A stretch of DNA of 64,000 bases, taken from the NCBI GenBank assembly GCA_035560005.1, contig DATMAN010000020.1, positions 1-64,000 on the forward strand. Reading direction: 5' to 3'. A program made the translations under genes and the position numbers. The stretch comes from Burkholderiales bacterium (lineage in GTDB: Bacteria; Pseudomonadota; Gammaproteobacteria; Burkholderiales; Eutrophovitaceae). This document shows, piece after piece, positions 44,331 through 51,766 of this stretch (position 1 is the first letter of the stretch; each line of letters begins with the position of its first letter). The notes under the pieces were generated by a model. That model worked only from the letters and a program-made list of their open reading frames with translations, made no database searches and had not been told where the DNA came from.

Positions 44331-45671
44331 TCAGAAATCGTGCCGAAACATCAGCGAGACCAGCCAGCGATCGAACTCGTTGATGTCGAGGTTGGACCGG
44401 TTGTCGGTCCAGTGAGCCTGCAGGGTCAACCGCAGGTTTCGCCGCGGAGCGAAATGAACGCCCCCCGCGGCCGCGTACTGCTCGTCCTCCCGCTCGACCA
44501 GGAACAGCGGATCCGGACCGCCATATTGCCGCTTTTCGGCGCTGGCATTGACGAAGACGGAGAACTTCTCGCTCAGGGACCACTGGGTGCCGATCCGGGC
44601 ACCGTACAGATCGTGCCCGAACTGAGGAAACGCCTCGTCCTTCTCGCGTTCCTGCCCGCCGTAGACGCCTAGGTACACGACCAAGCCGCCCTGCTCGCCG
44701 AGTGCGCTGGCATAGCCCGCGCCGCCGACGAAACGGTCGGCATCGCGCGGTCGCTGCTCCGGGTATGTCAGTTGGGTGTATTGCGCGTACGCGCTGGCCT
44801 GATTCCTGGCGTTGAAGTCGTGTTGCCACTGCAGCGTGCCGCCAACGGCTTCCCGATACGCGTTGCGGTAGCGCTGGGGGTCGTCGACGAAGAAAGCGCT
44901 CAACTGCGCGGCGAGCGTCACCGTGTCGCGGTCACGTTTGTAGCTCAGACCCGTGTGGGCGTCCCACGAATAGGTCGAGAAATCGTCTTCATTGATGTTG
45001 GTCTTGTTCGTGTACGACACCCCGCCCAACGCCGACAGGGTCCGCGAGACCGGCGCTCGGATTGCCACGCCGCCGCCGAAGGCCAGATACCCATCCTCTT
45101 GCTCCTGGCTCGACGCCGTCAGCGTGAAGATCGCACCGCCGAACGCGGGAACCGCGACCTGATTCTCGGCCGTGGCGCTGTTGACGTTGGAGTCGTAGCC
45201 CCCGCCGACCTCGACGTACCCGCGGATCGTCACGCGCTGCGCTTCCTCCACGCGCCGGATCGCATCCAGGAAGCGGTCGATCGTCACCCGCGCCTGTTCC
45301 GGAATCTCCTGCTTCTTGACGTTCTCGAACTCGCGCTTGGCCGTCTCGGTTTCCTTCAGGTTGAAGTACGCTCGTGCGATCAGCGCCCGCGCGGGCGCGG
45401 AATCGGGGCGCACCGCCAGCACGCGTTCCAGCGCGAACACCGCCTCGGTGTTCTTGCCGAGCTGCAACGCGGCCGAACCGAGCAGGAAGTCGTAGTCGGG
45501 GTCGCCGGCGCGCTCGCTCTGCAGCGCAACGAGCAGGTTGTAGGCTGCCTGCGGCTTGCCGCTGTCGAGGTGACGTTTGGCCTCTAGCAGCACATCGTCG
45601 GCGGCCGAAGCCGCCAACGGTGAAGCCAGCACCAGGCCGGCGACGAGCGCCAAAGATCGAAGCAGATGCAT
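44331..45671 (-). CDS. Slam-like outer membrane translocator (TPR plus DUF560 barrel)
   Basis: 446 residues. Signal peptide 1-23 (VLASPLAASAADD); TPR region about 25-130 (AVFALERVLAVRPDSAPARA); then a beta barrel with alternating aromatic strands starting near RVTIRGYVEVGGGYDSNVNS and closing WLVSLMFRHDF with a terminal Phe. This is the layout of surface lipoprotein assembly modulators. GGAGGGAG lies six bases before the ATG at 45671. It is upstream of and co-transcribed with the FecR/TbpB-like gene, supporting a secretion pair. Another TPR-plus-porin outer membrane protein is the alternative. Confidence 0.72.
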   Translation of the reverse strand: MHLLRSLALVAGLVLASPLAASAADDVLLEAKRHLDSGKPQAAYNLLVALQSERAGDPDYDFLLGSAALQLGKNTEAVFALERVLAVRPDSAPARALIARAYFNLKETETAKREFENVKKQEIPEQARVTIDRFLDAIRRVEEAQRVTIRGYVEVGGGYDSNVNSATAENQVAVPAFGGAIFTLTASSQEQEDGYLAFGGGVAIRAPVSRTLSALGGVSYTNKTNINEDDFSTYSWDAHTGLSYKRDRDTVTLAAQLSAFFVDDPQRYRNAYREAVGGTLQWQHDFNARNQASAYAQYTQLTYPEQRPRDADRFVGGAGYASALGEQGGLVVYLGVYGGQEREKDEAFPQFGHDLYGARIGTQWSLSEKFSVFVNASAEKRQYGGPDPLFLVEREDEQYAAAGGVHFAPRRNLRLTLQAHWTDNRSNLDINEFDRWLVSLMFRHDF

Positions 45672-45753
45672 CAGCAGCTCCCTCCGCGTACGGCTCCTCT
45701 CGTGGGCGCCCTCGAAATCCGAAGGCTCGGTTTTAAATGCGTTTTTCGCTCGG

Positions 45754-45783
45754 AACGTATCAGAACCCGCCGCGCCACGTCAA
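45754..45783 (-). promoter_or_regulatory. Promoter of the Slam-like operon
   Basis: Minus strand TTGACG (45783-45778), an 18-bp spacer and TACGTT (45759-45754). A 13-bp perfect palindrome ATGCAA-A-TTGCAT on that strand (45794-45806) lies about 10 bp upstream of the -35, a good place for an activator. Confidence 0.5.
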
Positions 45784-45838
45784 AGCATTTTCCATGCAAT
45801 TTGCATCTGACTGGCAGCGCAAGCGCTTCGCGTCCGAC

Positions 45839-45864
45839 AAAAAAAGCGGCGGAGAATCCGCCGC
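45839..45864 (-). terminator. Intrinsic terminator after the PLP decarboxylase gene
   Basis: Minus strand: GCGGCGGA-TTC-TCCGCCGC followed by TTTTTTT, an 8-bp GC stem with a strong U-tract 30 bp after the decarboxylase stop codon. Confidence 0.93.
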
Positions 45865-45893
45865 CCCTTCTGGGCCCGAGGGATGCGGGCAGG

Positions 45894-47066
45894 TCAGACG
45901 AGCCGCACGTCGGGCAGCGGAAACCCGTTGAACTGGCTGGCGTAGGCGGTGGTGTACGCGCCGGCGTTGGGGATGTAGATGAAATCGCCGTCCTGCAGGT
46001 CTTCGGGGAGCATCTGGTCCTGCATCAGTACATCGACCGAATCGCAGGTCGGTCCCGCCACATGCCACGGCACCCGCTTGCCGTTGCGGTCGGTCCGCAG
46101 GTCGTATTGAAGACCCTGCGTGCTCTCCAGCAAACCGCCGAACATGCCGGTATCCAAATACAGCCAGCGTCTCCCGGCCCGCCAAGCCGTTCCGATCACG
46201 CGGCAAACGAAATACGCGGAATCCGACACCAGGTAACGGCCCGGCTCCGCCATGAGGCGGATGTCCCCCGGCAGATCGGCAACCGCGCGATTGACGACCT
46301 CGGCGATGGTCTCGATCGACGGGATCGGTTTGGTCAGGCGAACCGGAAAGCCACCGCCGATGTTGAGCAGCGAGGGCGTCAAGCCCTTCAGGCGCATCTT
46401 GCGGAAGATGCGCTTGGCGTTGTCGATGGCGACGTGCCAATTCTGAGCGTTGCGGCACTGCGACCCCACGTGGAAGGTCACGCCGCACAGGTCGGCCCCG
46501 CGCTGCGCCGCGGCGTCGAGGATCTGATCGATTTCCGGGCCCTGCGCACCGAACTTGCCCGACAGTGGCCAGTCGCTGCCCACGTTCGGGGTATCGATGC
46601 GCAGGTACAACTTGGCCTGCGGCGCGACGCTGTGGATCTTCACCAGCTCTTCGGCACTGTCCAGCGAGAACCACTGCACGCCTTTGCGCGCCGCGTATTC
46701 GATGTACTGCCGCGCCTTCACCGGGTTGCTGTAGTGCACTTCGGCCGCCGGCACGCCCAGCGAGAGCAAGAGATCCAGCTCGGCGGTAGACGCGATCTCG
46801 AAGCCCGCGCCTTCCTCGGCCAGAACCCCGACTACCCGAGGATCGGGGTTGGCCTTCACCGCGTAGTGCGCGCGCACGCGCGGCATGGCGGCGTGGAAGC
46901 GCCGGTACTTGGTGCGGATGATCTCGGGATCGATCAGGAGAAAGGGTCTCGCGTAGCCTGCCTTGAGGGCTTCGCGCACGTGCCGGAAGTCGAGACTGAC
47001 TTCCGGATGGGTATCGAGCGGGACTTCGTGGGCGGTATTGCGGTCGAGCGCGGTGCGCAGGGTCAT
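45894..47066 (-). CDS. Ornithine/lysine decarboxylase, alanine-racemase-fold (type III PLP)
   Basis: 390 residues from the ATG at 47066. The PLP lysine is in AHYAVKANPDPRVVGVLAEE; other blocks are VTFHVGSQCRNAQNWHVAID, LLNIGGGFPVRL, RLMAEPGRYLVSDSAY and the active-site Cys in GPTCDSVDVLM. The CDSVD motif and length indicate an eukaryote-like ornithine (or ornithine/lysine) decarboxylase making putrescine or cadaverine rather than a diaminopimelate decarboxylase, but substrate preference is inferred. Its ATG overlaps the stop of a 29-residue leader ORF. It has its own promoter and terminator. Confidence 0.88.
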   Translation of the reverse strand: MTLRTALDRNTAHEVPLDTHPEVSLDFRHVREALKAGYARPFLLIDPEIIRTKYRRFHAAMPRVRAHYAVKANPDPRVVGVLAEEGAGFEIASTAELDLLLSLGVPAAEVHYSNPVKARQYIEYAARKGVQWFSLDSAEELVKIHSVAPQAKLYLRIDTPNVGSDWPLSGKFGAQGPEIDQILDAAAQRGADLCGVTFHVGSQCRNAQNWHVAIDNAKRIFRKMRLKGLTPSLLNIGGGFPVRLTKPIPSIETIAEVVNRAVADLPGDIRLMAEPGRYLVSDSAYFVCRVIGTAWRAGRRWLYLDTGMFGGLLESTQGLQYDLRTDRNGKRVPWHVAGPTCDSVDVLMQDQMLPEDLQDGDFIYIPNAGAYTTAYASQFNGFPLPDVRLV

Positions 47067-47152
47067 GCCGGGGCTCCTCGGGGCGAACGGGTGACGGACA
47101 GGTGCCAAAGTACGAGTTGTGCCACCTCGAGGCGGTTCCTCTTGCCTGTCAT
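47063..47152 (-). CDS. 29-residue leader ORF coupled to the decarboxylase
   Basis: ATG at 47152 follows a near-perfect ribosome binding site (AAGGAGGT, 5 nt from GGAGG to the ATG) and encodes MTGKRNRLEVAQLVLWHLSV then TRSPRGAPA. The TGA overlaps the decarboxylase ATG (ATGA). The decarboxylase itself has only GAGGAG inside this ORF. The arrangement looks like a translated leader controlling or coupling decarboxylase synthesis. I recognise no family. Confidence 0.6.
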   Translation of the reverse strand: MTGKRNRLEVAQLVLWHLSVTRSPRGAPA

Positions 47153-47193
47153 GATGACCTCCTTCCGGGCCGATACCGCAAAAAATGACGCGA

Positions 47194-47221
47194 ATTATAG
47201 GCGCCGCTGCCCGCGGCGCAA
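47194..47221 (-). promoter_or_regulatory. Promoter of the leader/decarboxylase operon with symmetric spacer
   Basis: Perfect TATAAT -10 (47199-47194) with TTGCGC (47221-47216) 16 bp upstream. The -35 and spacer contain GCGCCGC-GGGCA-GCGGCGC, a perfect 7-bp inverted repeat, which could be an operator or part of the dcd 3' end hairpin. Confidence 0.65.
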
Positions 47222-47251
47222 GATAATTTCAGGCGCGACTGCGCGCAGCGT

Positions 47252-47824
47252 CTACATCTTTGGGGGTGTGACGCCGCGCTGGCCCTGGTACTTGCCGCCG
47301 CGGTCACGGTACGAAGTCTCGCAGACGTCATCGGGCGCGGACTCGAAGAAGATCACCTGCGCCACGCCTTCGTTGGCGTAGATCTTTGCGGGCAGCGGCG
47401 TGGTGTTGGAGAACTCCAGCGTCACATAACCTTCCCACTCGGGCTCGAAGGGCGTGACGTTGACGATGATCCCGCAGCGGGCGTAGGTCGACTTGCCCAG
47501 ACAGATGGTGAGCACGTTGCGCGGAATGCGGAAATACTCCACCGTCCGCGCGAGGGCAAAGGAGTTCGGCGGGATGATGCAAACCTCCCCCCTGAAATCG
47601 ACGAAAGAGCGCTCGTCGAACTGCTTGGGGTCGACGATGGTCGAGTTGATGTTGGTGAAGATCTTGAATTCATTGGAGCAGCGGATGTCGTAGCCGTAGC
47701 TCGAGGTCCCGTACGAGACGATCTTGTGCCCGTTGACTTCCTTGATCTGCTGCGGCTCGAAAGGCTCGATCATGCCGTGCTGCTGCGCCATGCGGCGGAT
47801 CCACTTGTCGGACTTTATGGTCAT
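47252..47824 (-). CDS. dcd: dCTP deaminase
   Basis: Trimeric deaminase converting dCTP to dUTP for thymidylate supply. The ATG at 47824 ([20 protein letters not shown]) gives 190 residues, the normal size. The conserved [20 protein letters not shown] and [20 protein letters not shown], whose Ser, Arg and Glu are active-site residues, are present. Upstream codons in the same frame are translation of a dispersed repeat and not part of the protein. Confidence 0.97.
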   Translation of the reverse strand: MTIKSDKWIRRMAQQHGMIEPFEPQQIKEVNGHKIVSYGTSSYGYDIRCSNEFKIFTNINSTIVDPKQFDERSFVDFRGEVCIIPPNSFALARTVEYFRIPRNVLTICLGKSTYARCGIIVNVTPFEPEWEGYVTLEFSNTTPLPAKIYANEGVAQVIFFESAPDDVCETSYRDRGGKYQGQRGVTPPKM

Positions 47825-47835
47825 TGCCGATCCTT

Positions 47836-47966
47836 GTAAGTAACCACAGAGGCACAGAGTCCCGGAACAAGGTCGAATCGCGCGCAACCGGTCGGTACGA
47901 GGCGCCCGCCTGGCGGGCGGCCCGCCGGTTCTCGCCTTTGTTCTTCTCTGTGGTTCTGTGGCAGGC
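47836..47966. repeat. Dispersed CACAGAGGCACAG-type inverted repeat, copy 4
   Basis: AACCACAGAGGCACAGAG (47842-47859) is mirrored by TTCTCTGTGGTTCTGTGG (about 47944-47961), with an 85-bp centre holding a CGCCCGCC-type GC hairpin. It fills the whole space between apbC and dcd. It is the best preserved of the paired copies in this window. Confidence 0.75.
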
Positions 47967-49055
47967 CTACGTATTCTGAATCACGATCTTGGGGAAGGCC
48001 GCGCTGTAGTCGCGGGCCAGCGCCGAGATCTTCGCCGCCACCTTGCGCGCGATTTCGCGGTATACCTGGGCCGAGCGGCTGTCGGGATCGGACACGACGG
48101 TGGGGCGCCCGGAATCGGCCTGTTCGCGGATCTTGATGTCGAGCGGGATCTGCCCGAGCAGGTCCACTCCGTAGTCCCGGCACATCTGCTCCGCGCCGCC
48201 CGCGCCGAAGATGTGCTCTTCGTGCCCGCACTTCGAGCACACGTGCGTGCTCATGTTCTCCACCACGCCGAGGATCGGAACGCCGACCTTCTCGAACATC
48301 TTGAGCCCCTTGCGGGCATCGATGAGCGCGATGTCCTGAGGCGTGGTGACGATCACCGCGCCGGTCACCGGCACCTTCTGCGCAAGCGTGAGCTGGATGT
48401 CGCCGGTACCGGGCGGCAGATCCACGACGAGGTAGTCCAGCTCCTTCCATTGCGTGTCGCGCAGCAGTTGCTCCAGCGCCTGGGTCACCATCGGTCCGCG
48501 CCAGACCATCGGCGTATCCACGTCGATGAGCAAGCCGATCGACATGGCCTGCACGCCGTAGTTGATCATCGGCTCGATGGTCTTGCCGTCGCTGGACTGC
48601 GGGCGGCCCGAAAGTCCCATCATCATCTGCTGCGACGGGCCGTAGATGTCGGCGTCGAGAATGCCGGCCCTGGCGCCTTCCGCGGCCAGCGCCAGGGCGA
48701 GGTTCACCGCCGTGGTGGACTTGCCCACGCCGCCCTTTCCCGATGCCACCGCGATGATGTTCTTGACCCCGCTCAGCAGCTTCAATCCGCGCTGCGCCGC
48801 GTGCGCCACGATTCTCACCGACACGTCCACGCAGACCGCTCCTGCGCCGGGCAGGGCCTTGAGCCGGTCGGCGATCGACTGCCTTATACCCTCGATCACG
48901 CTCTTCGCCGGATAGCCGAGCACGATCTCGACCGTGACGTCGTTGCCCGCGACCTTGACAGCCTTGACCTCCCCGCCGGTGACGTAATCCTTGCCGGTGA
49001 CGGGGTCGATCAACTGGGCTAGCGCCGCCTTGACCTGCTCTTCGCTGATTGCCAC
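47967..49055 (-). CDS. apbC: Iron-sulfur cluster carrier protein ApbC/Mrp
   Basis: P-loop ATPase that transfers Fe-S clusters. It has 362 residues from a GTG at 49055, with GAGG seven bases upstream. An N-terminal DUF59 domain ([20 protein letters not shown]) precedes the deviant Walker [21 protein letters not shown] near residue 102, and the cluster-binding CxxC lies in [19 protein letters not shown]. It is divergent from metG. Confidence 0.95.
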   Translation of the reverse strand: MAISEEQVKAALAQLIDPVTGKDYVTGGEVKAVKVAGNDVTVEIVLGYPAKSVIEGIRQSIADRLKALPGAGAVCVDVSVRIVAHAAQRGLKLLSGVKNIIAVASGKGGVGKSTTAVNLALALAAEGARAGILDADIYGPSQQMMMGLSGRPQSSDGKTIEPMINYGVQAMSIGLLIDVDTPMVWRGPMVTQALEQLLRDTQWKELDYLVVDLPPGTGDIQLTLAQKVPVTGAVIVTTPQDIALIDARKGLKMFEKVGVPILGVVENMSTHVCSKCGHEEHIFGAGGAEQMCRDYGVDLLGQIPLDIKIREQADSGRPTVVSDPDSRSAQVYREIARKVAAKISALARDYSAAFPKIVIQNT

Positions 49056-49161
49056 GGGAGAACCTCGGGAACGAGGCCGCAATTGTAGCGAAACGCCCTG
49101 TGCGCGAATACGTTAGCACGGTAGGGTTTGTTACACTTCGGCTCTTTCATTGGGCGACTCG

Positions 49162-51327
49162 ATGTCTCGCAGGATTCTTGTCACCTCCGCGCTGCCCTAC
49201 GCCAACGGCGCCATTCACCTCGGCCATCTCGTCGAATACATTCAGACGGATATCTGGGTGCGCTTCCAGAAGATGCAGGGCCACGAGGTGCACTACGTCT
49301 GCGCCGACGACACCCACGGCACGGCGATCATGCTGCGCGCGGAAAAGGAAGGCATCACGCCCGAGCAGTTGATCGCGCGGGTGCTCGAGGAACACAAGCG
49401 CGACTTTGCCGGCTTTCACGTCGGGTTCGACCACTACGGCTCGACCAACGACGAGGCGACCCGCGCGGTTTCCTACGACATCTACCGCAAGCTGCGCGAC
49501 CGGGCCAAGCTCATCACCACCCGCTCGGTCGAGCAGTTCTACGACCCGGTGAAGGAGCTGTTCTTGCCCGACCGCTTCATCAAGGGCGAATGCCCGAAGT
49601 GCGGCGCCAGGGATCAGTACGGCGACTCCTGCGAAGTGTGCGGCTCGACCTACAGCCCCACCGACCTGAAGAACCCCTACTCCGTCGTCTCGGGCGCCAA
49701 GCCGGTGCGCAGAAGCTCGGAGCATTACTTTTTCAGGCTCTCGCATCCGGACTGCAAGGCTTTCCTGGAGCAGTGGACGCAGGAGAACGACCACCTGCAG
49801 CCCGAGGCGAAGAACAAGATCCGCGAGTGGTTCGACCAGGGACTGAACGACTGGGACATTTCGCGCGACGCGCCCTACTTCGGTTTCGAGATCCCAGAGG
49901 CGCCGGGCAAGTATTTCTACGTCTGGCTCGACGCCCCGATCGGCTATCTGGGCAGCTTCCGCAATCTGTGCGAGCGTCGGGGCGTGGATTTCGCCGCCTT
50001 CACCGACGCGCGGCAGGCAGCCGCCGAGAACACCGAGATGGTGCACTTCATCGGCAAGGACATCCTTTATTTCCACGCCCTGTTCTGGCCGGCCACGCTG
50101 CACTTCGCCGGCTACCGCACGCCCAGCCGCGTGTTCGCTCACGGCTTCCTGACCGTGAACGGCGAAAAGATGTCCAAGTCGCGCGGCACCTTCATTACCG
50201 CCGAGAGCTATCTCGCGCAGGGCCTCAACCCGGAGTGGCTGCGCTACTACTATGCCGCCAAGCTCAACGCGACGATGGAGGATATCGATCTCAACCTCGA
50301 CGACTTCGTGGCGCGGGTCAACAGCGATCTGGTGGGGAAGTACGTCAACATTGCGAGTCGCGCGGCAGGTTTCGTTGTCAAGGTATTTGACGGAAAGCTG
50401 GCGTGCGTGCCGGCCGCGGAGCCGAAGGAGCTCCAAGCACCGGCTGATCGGCTTGCGGTGGAGTTGGACCCACGCAGACTGATCGCTCGCTTTCATGTCT
50501 CTTCACGCACCATTGCAGACTTCTACGACAGACGTGAGTACGGGAAGGCTGTGCGAGAGATCATGGAACTGGCAGACATGGCCAACCAGTATGTCGACGA
50601 ACAAAAACCTTGGGAGCTGGCGAAGAACGAAAGCGAAGCTTCTCGGAGCAGACTGCATTCGGTCTGCAGCGCGATCCTGGAGTTTTATCGACTTCTAACC
50701 ATCTATCTGAAGCCCATTCTTCCCGGAGTGGCGGCGGCGTCAGAACGGTTTCTCAATGTCCAAGCCCTGCAATGGTCGGACGGACTCAGGCCCCTTGCTT
50801 CGGGGCACAGGATCAACAGGTTCGCCCATCTCTTGACCCGCGTCGAACGCAGCCAGATCGACGCGCTGATCGAGGCCAACAAGGAATCGCTGCAGCCGGT
50901 CCCGCAATCGCATTCGCCCCAGCGCCACGCTCTGCATCAGGAGAAGGCCGTGGAAAAGAGCACAACCACCTCACCCCAGACCCCTCTCCCCGAGGGAGAG
51001 GGGCTCATCACTATCGACGATTTCAACAAGGTCGACCTGCGCGTGGCGCGCATCGTCGATGCCGAGCACGTCGAAGGCGCAGACAAGCTGCTCAAGCTCA
51101 CGCTCGACATCGGTACCGAGACCCGGCAGGTGTTTGCCGGGATCAAATCCGCCTACGATCCGGAGCAGCTCAAGGGCCGGCTCACGGTAATGGTGGCCAA
51201 CCTGCAGCCGCGCAAGATGCGCTTCGGCGAATCGCAGGGCATGGTGCTCGCCGCAAGCGGCGCGGGCCCCGGTATCTTCCTGCTCGCGCCCGATGAAGGC
51301 GCGCAGCCGGGCATGAAAGTGAAGTGA
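49162..51327 (+). CDS. metG: Methionyl-tRNA synthetase
   Basis: Class I synthetase, 721 residues from the ATG at 49162. HIGH-type motif in [16 protein letters not shown]; zinc knuckle with four Cys ([18 protein letters not shown]); KMSKS in [15 protein letters not shown]; and a C-terminal EMAP/Trbp111-type tRNA-binding domain ([17 protein letters not shown], last about 110 residues). Two oddities: bases about 50461-50760 in the anticodon-binding domain drop to roughly 54% G+C with different codon use, and the linker before the tRNA-binding domain contains an in-frame palindromic element (50969-51006). The enzyme should still be functional. Confidence 0.97.
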   Translation: MSRRILVTSALPYANGAIHLGHLVEYIQTDIWVRFQKMQGHEVHYVCADDTHGTAIMLRAEKEGITPEQLIARVLEEHKRDFAGFHVGFDHYGSTNDEATRAVSYDIYRKLRDRAKLITTRSVEQFYDPVKELFLPDRFIKGECPKCGARDQYGDSCEVCGSTYSPTDLKNPYSVVSGAKPVRRSSEHYFFRLSHPDCKAFLEQWTQENDHLQPEAKNKIREWFDQGLNDWDISRDAPYFGFEIPEAPGKYFYVWLDAPIGYLGSFRNLCERRGVDFAAFTDARQAAAENTEMVHFIGKDILYFHALFWPATLHFAGYRTPSRVFAHGFLTVNGEKMSKSRGTFITAESYLAQGLNPEWLRYYYAAKLNATMEDIDLNLDDFVARVNSDLVGKYVNIASRAAGFVVKVFDGKLACVPAAEPKELQAPADRLAVELDPRRLIARFHVSSRTIADFYDRREYGKAVREIMELADMANQYVDEQKPWELAKNESEASRSRLHSVCSAILEFYRLLTIYLKPILPGVAAASERFLNVQALQWSDGLRPLASGHRINRFAHLLTRVERSQIDALIEANKESLQPVPQSHSPQRHALHQEKAVEKSTTTSPQTPLPEGEGLITIDDFNKVDLRVARIVDAEHVEGADKLLKLTLDIGTETRQVFAGIKSAYDPEQLKGRLTVMVANLQPRKMRFGESQGMVLAASGAGPGIFLLAPDEGAQPGMKVK
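50969..51006. repeat. Palindromic element inserted in frame in metG
   Basis: CCTCACCCCAGACCCCTCTC starts a block whose core CCCCTCTCCC (50981-50990), CGA, GGGAGAGGGG (50994-51003) is a perfect 10-bp hairpin. It translates as [13 protein letters not shown] in the flexible linker between the MetRS body and the C-terminal tRNA-binding domain. The CCTCACCCC-N-CCCCTCTCCC...GGGAGAGGGG pattern is that of a dispersed intergenic palindrome common in environmental proteobacteria. Confidence 0.7.
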
Positions 51328-51349
51328 CGCCGGCCGGCAGCCGGAGGCG

Positions 51350-51369
51350 AGTCACGAAGACACGAAGAC
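51350..51369. repeat. Dispersed ACGAAGAC-type repeat, half copy 5
   Basis: Two tandem ACGAAGAC units (51354-51361, 51362-51369) between metG and acyP. The second unit touches the acyP GTG start, so the ribosome binding region of acyP is made of repeat sequence. I see no matching right arm. Confidence 0.55.
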
Positions 51370-51654
51370 GTGGCGCCTTCCCAGGTGACCAAACATCTCA
51401 TCATCCACGGCCGGGTGCACGGCGTGGGCTACCGCGACTCCATGCGTATCCGCGCGCAGGAGCTGGGAGTGACCGGGTGGGTGCGCAACCGCCGCGACGG
51501 CACCGTGGAAGCGATGGTTCAGGGTCCCCAGGAAGCGGTGGATTCGATCATCGCCTGGGCCAAATGGGGTCCGCCCGCCGCTCGCGTCACGCGCGTCGAT
51601 ATCGACGACGGCATCGGCGACTTTCACTCCTTCACGATCTACCCCACTGCCTAG
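51370..51654 (+). CDS. acyP: Acylphosphatase
   Basis: Small ferredoxin-fold enzyme hydrolysing acyl phosphates. It has 94 residues from a GTG at 51370. The catalytic Arg is in IIHGRVHGVGYRDSMRIRAQ and the catalytic Asn in GWVRNRRDGTVEAMVQG, both intact. It follows metG by 42 bp and is convergent with lhr. The 112-bp gap after it shows no clear terminator. Confidence 0.95.
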   Translation: MAPSQVTKHLIIHGRVHGVGYRDSMRIRAQELGVTGWVRNRRDGTVEAMVQGPQEAVDSIIAWAKWGPPAARVTRVDIDDGIGDFHSFTIYPTA

Positions 51655-51766
51655 ACACGAACTCTCACCGCGCCGATGCTCTGAAGGTCTCGCCAAGTCG
51701 AACTTCCTGAGGCGGGCAATCCATCGGCGCCCTCCGCAGTGAGCGCTCGATGGCGCCCCTGGCGCC

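Noticed and set aside
47825-47887. Extra N-terminal residues for dcd
   Set aside because: The codons are translation of a dispersed repeat and are absent from the family.
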